64,000 bases of DNA from contig BDGG01000004.1 of assembly GCA_001949185.1 (NCBI GenBank), positions 4,666,554 through 4,730,553 on the forward strand, written 5' to 3'. The stretch's first letter is position 1; each line of letters starts with the position of its first letter. The notes under the pieces are model-generated. The model was not told the origin of the DNA. It searched no databases and was given only the letters and a program-made list of their open reading frames with translations. Origin of the DNA: Ramazzottius varieornatus (Eukaryota; Tardigrada; Eutardigrada; Parachela; Ramazzottiidae). Below, in pieces: positions 24,061-35,164 of this stretch. The translations under genes were made by a program, and so were the position numbers.

Positions 24061-24177
24061 GAATTTAAACACGCAAAACGCACAAGATTGGCATCTCAAG
24101 TGACGCACGTTTACCTTGTTACTGGCTGGAAGGGTGCGCCACTCAAGTTTGCCCTGTTGTACTTTATTTTGCTCAGC
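24061..24177. repeat. hairpin element copy 4 (degraded)
   Basis: Intergenic. Cores TCAAGTGACGCACG and GGTGCGCCACTCAAG flank the loop ACTGGCTGGAAG, which resembles other copies. The outer arms are recognisable but diverged. Confidence 0.7.
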
Positions 24178-25448
24178 ATGATTACATTATACACGTAGAA
24201 GGTGTCGGAGGGGGCGGAGCGTAGCATACAAATTTTGGCGAACAGGGCGTATGGTGAGAACAGTTTATTACAGATAGTTGCAGTTGGGCGTGAAGAGCCA
24301 ACGAGTTCAAGACGACGTGTTAGTGCCAAGTACAGTCAAACGTTTTACGATATGCTTGTGGCTTATCTTTACGAGGGAGAAGTGAGAATCACTGTCTGCG
24401 AGAGTGACAGAAAGGCCTTGGTAAAAAAAAGATGCGACCTGCGATGGAAGCACGTTAGAAAATGTGCTGATGGTCCGTGTGATGCGGTGTAGGTGGCCGG
24501 CAATACTGATGGTCGCGGTTAGGCGGTCAAGCAGATACTGATCGAAGTGGCCAACGCGCAAATGGGCAAGGTTAGACCTTGTAGCGAGCAAGAGGTACGT
24601 TTCGTAGTACAGGAACGAAGAAGGCGGCGGAAGTGCCACATGCAAAGATGTAGCAACAAACGTAGGGCACAAGGTCGCAAGTCTTTCTGCACGTCTAATT
24701 GGATCAAGGCAGACGCACGACACACTTGTATATATCTTACACGACATCTTTCAGTTGGGCAAAGCGTCACCTCCATGTCTAGCGTTCTCGTTACTTGTCG
24801 GTCGTCTCTCGGAAAGCAGAACAAAAACCAGGAGCTGCCTGAAGGCAGGACATGCTTCGTAACGGCATCTATAGTCTTTGGCGGACGAACACACACCTCA
24901 CATGGCGGCCATATACAACAGAATCGTAATGGTGATCAAGTGTGAAGGTTATTTTGATAATAAAGCGCTACAGAGCCGTATGGCGGAAGTGTAGCAACGT
25001 TTCAAGGTCTTTTGACGAAGCAACGAACTCTCGAGTCAGCAAATAGCCAGCCTAACAGGTAACGTGGCATCTTCTTGCTTGCATAGGCTTTGTCCTTGAC
25101 AGGTGAAATAGCCGTGTCCTTCCTGCTAGCATCGCTGACGTCGCCATAATGTTGATGCTACAGCGCGGCTGACCGCTGTCAGCCGACCACTCGCTCACTT
25201 GCTCGTCCGAGTGCCTGCCGTAACTAATGGTACGACCAGTCTACAACCATTCAGGGCCGTTCCGCGTCGAGGTCTCGTTCCATCTTCCCGCTTGACTCTC
25301 GTCGGCTTCTCCATATACCTATGTGTTGCAAACTTTTCCTTGAATTCAGGATTATCCTTATAAGATTACATTAAGCAACTGAATATTCTATGATAAGGTT
25401 AGCTAACTTCTCGCTCTTGTCTAATAATGATCGTTGCCTTGGTCAGCC

Positions 25449-25500
25449 TTTAAAATATTCCAACGGAATATTCCAACAGAATATTCCAACAGAATATTTC
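25449..25500. repeat. 13-bp tandem repeat upstream of the SAM gene
   Basis: About four tandem units of GGAATATTCCAAC with A/G variation at the first base, ending 35 bp before the start codon at 25536. Each unit contains the palindrome GAATATTC, so GAA and TTC blocks alternate as in gapped heat-shock elements. Whether it is promoter, 5' UTR or a neutral minisatellite is unknown. Confidence 0.7.
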
Positions 25501-25535
25501 ATTGTTTTGCAGGTGTATAATTTCAAAGAGACAAG

Positions 25536-27635
25536 ATGGTGCATATAAGCATGGAAGGAGAGGCAAGCCCGGGAGCTCTCGTGATGGCCCACGAAGCTTC
25601 TTCCCCACGAGACTTGAAGTATAGCGGCAATGGCGCAGTGGTGTATCGTAGTGAGAGTCGCATGTCGCTGGAAGGGACCAGCGAAGAAGAGGACTCGGGC
25701 TTCCGTGATCGTTCGCACAGTGATACCAAGACTTCCTCATCGGACGTCTCCTTCCCCAGCGCCAGCCCCAAGTCCGAAGGCTTCTCCTCCTCACCCAACA
25801 GTCTCTCCCACGACGATGCCCGAACTTCACCGCGAGCCCGGGCTGTGCTGGACTTGAGCATGACGAGTCCCTTCAAAAAGCGAGGAAAGAAGGATCATCA
25901 AGCTCGTCGGGCTTCCTTCTCCCACGCCCTGGTTCCTCCCTACAGTCCCCTCTCCTCCAGCGCTTCCATATCATCTTCCTCCAGCAGTTCACCATCCGTC
26001 TCACCATCCGCAGCCATCCACGCTCATCCACCCTCTCATCATAGTCGTCCGATGGAAGAAGTCTCCATCCACGATATCGCCAAAGAAGTCGTCGATCGTC
26101 GATCTCTCCATGGGGGACCATCCACCAGCTACCACTCGCCACGCACCGCTCCCTTACCGCCTACAGCCACAGCGGCCCACGGTGGCTCCTCCTTCGACTT
26201 GCCCAAGAACTTTTACGGCTACTACGTCTATCAGCTGGAGCTGGCCAGTCGCGCTTCTCATCGCCAGCAAAGCCTCAACAACCTAGCTAGTAACCCTCAA
26301 TCGCCTCGTTCGACTCCGCCTCTCTCATCCACAGGTACCAAAGTCGGTAACAGCCGCAATGACGACGAGACGGTCAGCTATGGATCTCTGTTGGAACAAG
26401 CGCTGCGCAATGGTTTGAAGCGTAGTCCTTCCGAAGTTCCTTCCACACCACATGCGGACAAGCGCTTGAAGAGCAGTAGCACTGCCACTCCGCCACCGCC
26501 CTCTGTCGGCCACGGTCCTCGGCAACCCTCGTCCACCTCTCAGCAGATCAGCGTCGAGGATGTAGCCAAGACCAGTTTGCGGGAGCTGCTGCATTCGAAA
26601 CAGATGCAGGAAGCCAAGGCCCATCAGCAGCACATGTCGGCGTTCGTCAACGCCACCGGAAGTAACTCCCGCGGGACTAGTCGCAGTTCCTCTCCTTCGG
26701 TCAATCTCAAGACCTTGTTGGAGACACAAAGTCGGGAAGCCTCGAAAGGCCCAGCTTCTTCATCGGCCATGGGGTTCACCCCTGTCTATCCCAAGTATGG
26801 GCAGTCACTCATGACTGGTGGTGGCCGATACAACGCCAATGTTCCTACTGGTCAAGCTCCGCTAATCTATCCTCACGTCTTCAACCGTTCCTCCAGCCCG
26901 CCACCACAAACCCGCGGACCGGAAGGAGCTTCAGCATCTTCCATGTTTCTCGGTTCTTTCCAGTCACAAATGCCCGCTGGTGCTGGTACTGGTACTGGTA
27001 GTGGTAGTGGTAGTGGTAGTGGTAGTGGTAGCTTCAAGCATAAGAAGCTGCTGGAATGGAGCGCCAACGATGTCCGCGACTGGATTTCTACCCTTTCGTA
27101 TTGCTCAGAATTCGCTGATGTAAGCCATAGCTACTTCCTCTGCTAATTTTCAGAGCTGAAAATTGATCTATCTATTCTTCTGCTTGATAGGCATTCGTGC
27201 AGCAATCGGTGGACGGAGTGGCATTGACGCTTCTCAACGAAACTCATCTCATGAAAAACTTTCAAATGAAATTAGGTACGTCTGTGCAGACAATGAATGA
27301 GAGGCCAACAGAAATTATGTACAAGGTCGTTGTATCAAGTGGCGCACGCTTCCAGCAAGCAACACTGAGACTGTGCGCCACTTGTAAATCTTGTACATTT
27401 CGTTTTCCGAGCTCCCATATGTTTCAACCAAGAACATTAACCAGTTGCAATATGCTCTGTTTTTGTGGTAGGTCCGGCCATCAAGTTGCGCTGTGCAATA
27501 TGGGAGATTTTGGGCCTGTGCCAGACGGCGCAGATGCCCATGCCACTGGGTCCCATGCCGCAGTTCCTTGGTCAGAAGCAACTTCCGATGGCTTTCCCTC
27601 TTCCTCAACACCATGCCTCGATGAGCAAACAGTAA
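25536..27635 (+). CDS. Polycomb-type SAM-domain protein
   Basis: Three exons (25536-27119, 27191-27275, 27472-27635) give 610 aa. The first 500 residues are Ser/Pro-rich and likely disordered. They contain two similar short segments, SIHDIAKEVV and SVEDVAKTSLRELL, and a conserved-looking LPKNFYGYYVYQLELASRA. Near residue 485-500 is a Gly-Ser/Gly-Thr run encoded by a GGTAGT/GGTACT microsatellite (26982-27032). The C-terminal SAM domain spans all three exons: LLEWSANDVRDWIS, then AFVQQSVDGVALTLLNETHL, then MKLGPAIKLRCAIWEI. The LxLLxExHLMxxxxMKLGPAxKL pattern is that of the polymerising SAM of PHC, Scm, L3MBTL and SAMD7/11 proteins, suggesting a nuclear chromatin role. No FCS zinc finger or MBT repeat is visible, so SAMD7/11-like is the best fit. 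Intron 2 carries a hairpin element. Confidence 0.85.
27319..27416. repeat. hairpin element copy 5
   Basis: In intron 2 of the SAM gene. Cores ATCAAGTGGCGCACGCT and TGTGCGCCACTTG are near perfect. The right arm is complete (to CGAGCTCCC); the left arm is shortened. Confidence 0.8.
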
Positions 27636-28325
27636 AGGACAACTCTCCGTCTGTCCCGTCCCGTCTGTCGAGTGCGTGGTGCTTTTGATCTTCTTTCCCG
27701 GTGTCCAACCAGTCCTCCATACTAAAGATTAGGTACTGTATAACGAACTGCGGGTCATGATATAGATACAATGTGGACATTTGTTTGCACAACTACAAGT
27801 TTTAAGTATAGATTAATTTGTTGTATGCATGATTGAATATGGTGAAAACTAACTTCCGGTTGACTGTTGTGTTTTTGTTGTTTGATAACAAAATTTAATG
27901 TATGCGCCAAGCTGACGTTTTCAAAGACTTCACTTTCGTTCCTTGTTTTTATTTTCTACTAGACTTTCCTTGTTGATTTCGAATGTTTCTCTCATTCGCG
28001 CCGAGCGAAGTTGTAGTATATTCTGATTGGTAAATGCTATCTACCACGAATATAACCATCAGTTACAAGAAACTATTCCGCCGTAAATGCTTTGTACCGA
28101 GGTTCGGAGTCGGGAAACTGGCACACATGTAGGTACACATTCGGACGAACAGAAGGGACACAGCAGGAAAACCAAAGCTGATAAGCAGGGAGATTGCAAG
28201 GAAGAGTTTTCACCATCGCACCTACCACACTCCACCCGAACTATGGAAGATTCAACGACAAATTGGCAACTAACGAAAGACTCAACAGGAACTGGATAAA
28301 CTTTGGCACACTTGTTTGAGCACTA
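27636..28325. other. convergent intergenic spacer
   Basis: 690 bp between the SAM gene stop and the 3' end of the minus-strand RRM gene. AT-rich in the middle; expected to hold both 3' UTRs. A short plus frame at 28087-28299 is highly polar and unsupported. Confidence 0.35.
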
Positions 28326-31300
28326 CTATTGGCACAATTTCCTTCGAGCATTTGGTGCTACCACAACGTCACACTGGAAATGAAGGAAAAAAGGCGTTAA
28401 AAGACCATCACTGCCATCAGAAACATGCTGGCCAACAGGGAAACTTGCCCGCAGATTGCCCCATTGGATGGTCCGACGCTCCAGAAACTTTTCAGCATCT
28501 TCACGGTGAATGAAGGACAAGTAACAGAAAGGTCCACGAAGAAAGATATCGTCCAGCTACAACAAGAACCATACGTAGCCACACTCATGACCAGCAAGAC
28601 GGATCGCAAACCCACCTGCTTCGGCAGCTTTCTTTCAAGCTTGGCAATGATCTCAGCGCGAATATACCTCGCTGGCAAACCTTTCAACATGACATCAAAG
28701 CGACCCATGTGATTGGCGTCCGTCAGTAGCTCATTCTGCAAGGTAGGAGAATCTATATGTATACAGGAACCCGGCAAAGAAACTCGACAAGATCGTTTCT
28801 CCAAGTGACGCACGCTTCTAGCTAGATATACTGATAATGTGCGCCACTTGAGTAGACAATCTTGTCGTGGCGAGCTCTGTATTAGACATTATCACAACTT
28901 ACCTTTTTGGTGGAGAGTGACAGGAAGAGGCGTCGCTTGTCCATTTCCTCGTTCTGTAACTCTGCGTAAGCCGCGGCAGCTGCGCGCGCTGAACCGAAGG
29001 TGATATGGGCAAACTCGCTGTTTGTGTGGTAGGAAGACTTCCGCACATAGACACGGCGAGGACCGTATCGCAAGAAGAGATGTTTGATACGAGCGTGGCC
29101 CGTCCCATCCCGAATCTCACCAACGTACACCGAACTACAATAGTCACCGGACTGCTCTTGCTCTGGCTTGATTACCATCAAGACGGCGACGGATACTCAC
29201 TCTTGTCCGTCGACAGGGTTGTGCATCTCTCGCTGCGCTTCGGCGTGCTGGGAGCTGCATCTCTCTTCGAGTTCTCCCTCTTCCTCTCCTTCTGTCACGG
29301 ACATAACACCCTTATTCGAGGTCGAAAGCACCCAAGCAAGTTTGGCAAATTTACCGGATCGACTTACTGGAGTTAGGTGGGGAAAGTCGATGGTCAATAA
29401 CCAGTCTTCGCTGATCATCGTTAGAGTTCGAATCGTCCGAATGGCGCCTCCTGTAATGAAAGACGGCTACAACATAATACTCACTTCCCCTCAGATGTTT
29501 TTAAGAGAGTTTTAAATGTTCGTGTACTTGCGGCTTGACTGTCCAAAGGAACCTTGTTTATTGCGACGTTCAGCTCGGCGCTGCGAGAAGCATAAACTGG
29601 GACGTTCACGGGAAATGGACGTGCTGTTCTTGTCCGACTGGGGCTTGTCAACTTGCGCAGCCTGCCCTAAAGACGGCAAGATCGAAGTTACAGAACCATA
29701 ACGTCCATACGGACGGAAAGCAGCAAAGGCTTCCTACATGTTTGATGTGGCCTATCGGTGAGGTTTTGCGCTGCCTTGATCGTACTCAAATGGGCATGCA
29801 TCGACTGCTCTGCCGGCAGACTTACGCCTGCAGCGCTGGTCAGTGCAGGGAAATCGGAGGAAGGTTTGGCGGGGTAGTCAACAGAATCCCGGGCTAGAAA
29901 ACCTTGTTGTTTGAGGAGGAGAGCGCGTACAAAGTCTTGTTCCTTCAATGCCTGTTCACACTGCTGCTGGTAGCTGGCCGGGATACCTTGGTAGCGAGGA
30001 CGGCAGCGCGGATCGCGCGGTGGTGTCGGACTGGGACACCTACATAGTGCCCACACGTTGATATGCTGTTATTACATTTCTGAGCCTCATGCGGTAAAGC
30101 CGCAGGTTTGTTATTCTCATGTGGTTTTGTCATAATCGGCACTCGGCAAAATTGTTTCTCCAAGTGGCGCATATTACCACTGTTCTTGGCCGCAAAAGTG
30201 CGCCGCTTGGAGAAGTGATCTTGTCGAATGAGTTTATTTGTTGCTTCCTTAACGGCTCTATTTTTGTCATTATTCACCAAGTTTAATATCTGACAGTTTA
30301 CTAATTTTCCTCCGATTTCCATCAGCAAATTTTCTTACTCACGTCGTGACAGTGATTGGCGTAGGCAAGAGTGGTCCGGTTCGCTCAGATGCCGACGGAT
30401 GCTGTTGCGATTCCACAGGTTCCACTTTAATCTCTGGTGGCAGCGGAGGGCTTTGCACGCTGAAGGACATGCCCGGCAGCGTCATCACCGGCTTCTCGGG
30501 ACCTACTGGAAAGATGGCAGGCTCAACATCGGGCTGCACTGTGCTAGGGACAGTAGCCACTGGAGTCGCAGCTGGAGTTGCAACGGGAGAGGTGACTGTT
30601 GGTGTGGCAGGTGGCGTCATGGTCAGCGTTGAGGGGGGCGGCGGCGAGGCCATGACTGCGACTGGAAGCGCCACCGGAAATGGACGGGGCTTCTCAACCG
30701 CCATGGCTTGCCGGCTAGCCACGTCTTCCTGCAATTAACAACAGTAAACTATTCTGGCTATATATGGCGATAATTGGCAAACGGATCGTTCCGGTTACAC
30801 TGTACCTTCAATCCTTTGATTAGGTAGCTGCGGATGACCGGCTGAGCTCGCCGATACAGCTCCGTCTGGGCGTCTGTCAGGTCGAAACCCATGAACTTGC
30901 CGCACTGTTTGCCACACAGAGCGTTGACGAACCCACTCTACAAAGAAACCAAACCATATTAGTATAGCCGATCGACAGAGGACTAAATTCTTACCAGCTT
31001 GGTGGTTGGCGCTTTCTTCTCCTTCGTGGCGCTACTTTCAAAACGAAAGGGATCAAAGCAGTTGTCGGTCGAAGAAGGCCTAAAGTGAATTTCACGATTA
31101 GCAAAAGCTATGGATATTAGTAAGCGAAGCACGCGACAAAGTTACCCGTATAGCGGTGACGTTAGGGGAGTAGAAAAGAGCTCGATGGTGGACATCAGTC
31201 GGACGAAGACAGTACCCACGTTATCGCTACTCTTCTCATCCAGAATCCACGAGAGGACTACCAGTTTCTGCGTACCATCAAACTGGCATCAAGGACAACG

Positions 31301-33162
31301 TTCAGCCTCAATGATCGAAAGCTGGGAGCTCGGCAAACAAACTCCGTAAGATTATTCCCCAAGTGGCGGACGTTCGCGATGTTATTGGCTGGAAACGTGC
31401 GCCACTTGGCAAAACGATCATCTTGCCGAGTTCGTTCGCATAGGTATCTGATGATCGGTCTGCTCACATACTTACCCATATGGACAGATGCTCCGATAGC
31501 TTGTAGTTGGGCGCTAGCTGAGCGCCATGATGCCATACATCAACAGCTAGAAGCGTTGCGAACCACAGCGCCGGCTTAGACAGCACATTTTTCTACCAGG
31601 AGATGAAAGTCTTATTATCGAAGGCAGAAGAATGGAAAAAGACGGTCGGAAAAATATGAGTGATATACCAGGATAAAGTACTCCCTCAGTAAGAGGAGAC
31701 CATTCCTCGCCGACGATTCTTCGGTGCGCGACATCAACGTTCTGGTAGCTTCCGGGTGTGAGAATAATATCTCAACGGTGCCTAGAAGGTTCTCGCCTTT
31801 CTCGTCGCGAAAGAGAACCGTGATGGAAGACTGACCCACGTTGACTGTGCATAAGCACCGGACCGCCGGGTTCAGATCGATGGAAGTCGTCTCGAAGTAG
31901 CCCTGGAAGACATAAATCACATCATTCATAACAAATGAAAAATGGTCAAAAGTGAGCGTACGGTCAAGGCTCGTTCCAAGTGACGCGCCAATAGCGGTAG
32001 TAGGTCCATCAAGGTTGACTTGTGGAGGAAGACAAAGAGTCTGCCATGCAGTGGCGGGAAGGGGTGTAGTGCCAGCGCCAGTTCGCCCAGGAGGGGAAAC
32101 GAAGCGGCAATCAGCTTGTCGCCGACTGTTGCGCGCTCTTTCAACACAGGTGAAGTCATTGTCTCCACTTCCGCCCGCGCCAAACATTCGTTGACTACAC
32201 CGAAACAACCCAGCACCGTTCCCATCTACAAGTTGCAGATACATTCATATCCGAATTTCGTGTGACCACCTCTGTACGATTTCAACAAATGTTATTCCAT
32301 AATCCGAAAGATCGGACTCTCATCGAACGGAAATGTAGAGTAACGGTTACCTAGATTTTAGATTGCCATACAGTACCTCGGCCTTTTTGGAAGCGAACCA
32401 GCAGCTCTTTAGTTTCTCCAGACAGTAGTACTTGTTGTAATGCTCCGAAGTCAGATCACAGTAACGAGTGCAGTACGAAGTCTGCTCAAAGGAAGAAGCC
32501 TACTAAGCTTAGTATGGATGGAGGAAGATAAAGCACGTGACTGGTGTAACGGGTCATTAGCCATAACCGGAAGTCAGACCAGGAGTCAGATTTCTTACAG
32601 CACGAAGAACATAATGGTCATTCCTTTACGGTGGATTAAGTTGTCAATACTGACCTGCTCAACTGAGAGAGCCATACAGTTGGCTAACATCTTTTGCTCT
32701 GCTGGATTCTTGCTCAAGTATTCCCTGCCCATCGCCGAAAAAACTCGAGCTCGTTCCTTGCTGGCCCGTTGCTCAGCCGTCCTGTCTCAATCAAACCAAC
32801 ACACTTGATTATAAAGTGCATCGTAATTAGGTTATCTAGCACAATGCCGACATTATGCTCACAGGACTGCTTGAAAGATGTGCTCGTCAGCTTGGAAGGT
32901 CCGCAGCTGAAACGGCATCCACTCTTCCAGGCAAGCCACGGCGTTGCCAAAAGGGGAGACAAGCTTGGGAAAAGTCTTGGTCAGCAAGATGCAGTCGATG
33001 CGGGCTGCATTGGTCCGCACCGGCTGACGATCGGGAGAGATCCATTCGCCCTTCAACCACGGCGACTCGTACCATTTCTCCTCCAGCACTTGACCAAAGT
33101 AATCCTGGAAGGCTCGGGCGCCCTCCTTGAATTGTCCATGCAGCCCTTGCATGCTTCCTTGC
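28326..33162 (-). CDS. large unrecognised protein with two C-terminal RRM-like domains
   Basis: Sixteen consecutive exons with matching phases, in transcription order: 33162-32863, 32781-32655, 32481-32377, 32225-31962, 31902-31669, 31592-31476, 31282-31146, 31079-30995, 30937-30806, 30728-30343, 30039-29826, 29661-29553, 29366-29201, 29134-28903, 28735-28616, 28556-28326. They encode about 985 aa. The 5' exons lie further upstream and are unresolved; a candidate start is ATG 33733. The first 600 residues look helical, for example DYFGQVLEEKWYESPWLKGE and VLGCFGVVNECLARAEVE. A Pro/Ala/Val/Thr-rich linker (exon 30728-30343) follows. Then come an RRM-like domain starting SVYVGEIRDG and containing FAHITFGSARAAAAAY, and a second one, FDVMLKGLPARYIRAEI continuing into PFCYLSFIHREDAEKFLE. 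An RNA-binding role is inferred from these folds only. Three introns contain hairpin elements. Confidence 0.7.
28769..28879. repeat. hairpin element copy 6
   Basis: In the intron between exons 29134-28903 and 28735-28616 of the RRM gene. Arms AACTCGACAAGATCG and GACAATCTTGTCG pair; cores CCAAGTGACGCACG and GTGCGCCACTTG. Confidence 0.8.
30137..30240. repeat. hairpin element copy 7
   Basis: In the RRM gene intron 30342-30040. Cores CTCCAAGTGGCGCA and TGCGCCGCTTGGAG; right arm GATCTTGTCGAATGAG intact, left arm shortened. Confidence 0.8.
31323..31441. repeat. hairpin element copy 8
   Basis: In the RRM gene intron 31475-31283. Left arm GGGAGCTCGGCAAACAAACT; cores CCAAGTGGCGGACG and CGTGCGCCACTTGG; loop includes TTATTGGCTGGAAA, shared with other copies. 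Confidence 0.85.
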
Positions 33163-34064
33163 CTGCAAGCGGAAGCGCATGATACATCACCAAGAAAGAT
33201 GATGCGGAAGGCATCAGTCACGTCATCTTACCGTTGGCGCAGACAGATCACTTCGCAAGGCCGACAAGGTGCATTCAACCTCCCAACGTCTACGCAGCTG
33301 ATCGAGGCATCCTGCCTGACGTGTAAAGGTGAAATTGGTTCGTGATGATGTACCCAATAAGTAAGTACAACCTTGAACCTGCAACACCAATAATTTCCCT
33401 AAAGATGGTTTGACATGCGACCCACATCGATATATTCGTACCGCTCTTTGCACTGGGGCCTTGGCAATGCGCGATGCTCCGGTTGACGACACTAAGCACT
33501 GAGTAAAACACCGAAATGACTGGAAATCTTCACAACAGGTTTCAATTATCAAACCGTCCAGGTTCCAGAAGTACCAGATCAAGAAGAAGAAAGCATCGTC
33601 CGCCGAGAAACTGAAAAAGAGATTGGGTTAACTGCAGTACCGCTTCGCTCCGGTCGAGCTGCAGGCCTGATGCCGCGTCGTCCCATATGGTAATACACTT
33701 AGACGAGGCGGAATTTGCGACACTGCTGGCCATATTGAAGTGAAGAAAGCGAAACCAAATTTGCGAACCGGAGATGGATAAGCCGTTGATAAGCCGGCGT
33801 AGTGCGTACGTGACCAATGACCAGTGACCACACTATTGGAGAATCTGCTCTATGATCAGTATACTTTTATCAGCTCCAGCTGAGCAGCTCCAACATCCGG
33901 AATCCTCTCTAGTTGAGCCGACCCGAATTGCTGATTCCTACAGCGTTCAACAGAATCAGCACCTCCTGCAGAAACACTCTTACCACAGTAAAATGCGTCT
34001 CTTTTGCGTCTTTTGCAGGTAACCATATGCGAGTATCAAGACCTGAAGAAGCAAGATGTCCGCA
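33163..34064. other. unresolved 5' region of the RRM gene
   Basis: Probably holds the first exons of the minus-strand RRM gene. Exon-like pieces with plausible splice sites are visible at about 33310-33232 and 33493-33427, and at 33733-33560 beginning MASSVANSASS, but the reading frames could be joined in more than one way. On the plus strand 33541-33632 also reads like a Lys-rich protein end. No choice is made. Confidence 0.35.
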
Positions 34065-35164
34065 TCAATCGAGCAGCGGCAAGCGGAGGGTGCCGTGAAG
34101 ATCACCATCAATCGTCTCAGAACTTTGTCAAGGAATCGGGATGAGCTATTCATTGTCCCGTATTATTGGCTGTTTATCGTGGTAGAATGCGCTACAGCCA
34201 AGCCACGGCTATTTGGATAGCGCCGGGAGTAAGCGTGAAGCTGCTGGCGCCTTCCTGTATCATCGCCTGAAGGAGGGATCAGGAAACTGTCGAATTCGCG
34301 TTTGTGGCAAGATGGGGTAAGTTGTTGCTAGTTTATGGCTCTGAACCTCTAATCCATTAGTAACCATCTGGTAGCTCTGATTATCACGTACATGTTATAG
34401 GTTGGTAGACTATAACGGCTGTTTCAAGGAACGGGGATATTAGAGAGCCGTCCTGTCACATACAGTACGTATCAAACCCTGGCCAGACAAAGTACGAGTA
34501 TCCATCTCAGAATTTTTCATTTTGAAATCCGTCACGACTATGCATTGCGGGAGCTGAAACAGACGAGCATGCGAGACGAGGTGAAGTTTACAGTGGAGGG
34601 TCTTAGAGAAGTCTAGACTGGACTGAATAATGGTCTACGACTCTCGAAAGATGAGGCTTCATTGCAGCAAAGCTTCCGCGGTTTGTACAGAGCAGGTATC
34701 CGCAGCGATTTCGGCCTGGTGTCGTCCGATGGTATGGAGAAGGCTGTCCACCGCGCCGTCCTGATTGCTCGTTCGCCAGTCTTCGCGGCCATGTTCGAGT
34801 CGAAATGGAAGGAATGCCAGACAAGACGTTGTGTCATGTAAGGCGTTACTTCTTGAGTGCTGAATGTTCTGCTCGAGCATATGAACGAGTACTGCGAGTG
34901 CTCGGAAGCCGACCTCACCGAAAAGACAGAAGAGATCCTCGTGGCGGACGATAAGTACCAGCTGGCCGACCTGGTGAAGCAGTGCGGAGGATGTCTGATC
35001 AGGAAGCCGACTACGTAGAACGTTGTCAACATCCTGGACTTCACCGACGGCATCGCTGTAACTGAACTGAAGAAGGCCGCTTTGAAATTCATCAAGGTCA
35101 TGCAATTCCGCAGCATTGAAGAGCTCGCAAGCCATCAGGAAGCTGTGCGAGAAGGCTTGTCCTG
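34065..35164 (+). pseudogene. broken MATH-BTB (SPOP-like) gene copy
   Basis: Plus-strand readings restore stretches of a MATH-BTB protein, the substrate adaptor type used by Cullin-3 ubiquitin ligases. A MATH-like part spans about 34065-34320. A BTB part starts near 34690 (AVHRAVLIARSPVFAAMFES), followed by LTEKTEEILVADDKYQLADL and a BACK-like NVVNILDFTDGIAVTELKKA, ending at TGA 35162-35164. Several in-frame stops (for example at about 34613, 34838 and 35017) and frame breaks interrupt it, so it should not make the full protein. Apparent intron remnants between the MATH and BTB parts (GTAAGT near 34318) suggest a DNA-level duplicate rather than a retrocopy. Confidence 0.75.

Larger units (their letters stand above)
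20593..25535. other. long region with no established gene
   Basis: About 4.9 kb. Several plus-strand pieces at 21208-21262, 21343-21509 and 21590-21717 read like protein but could not be joined into a named gene (see findings). 21900-24050 shows only scattered short frames. A degraded hairpin element lies at 24061-24177, and a 13-bp tandem repeat sits just upstream of the SAM gene at 25449-25500. Confidence 0.35.

Noticed and set aside
30346-30738. 130-codon plus-strand Gly/Ser/Thr/Val-rich frame
   Set aside because: Antisense shadow of the Pro/Ala/Val/Thr-rich linker exon of the RRM gene, where minus-strand splicing is in phase.
32694-33182. 162-codon plus-strand frame
   Set aside because: Antisense to two RRM-gene exons whose minus-strand frames join in phase at GT-AG sites.
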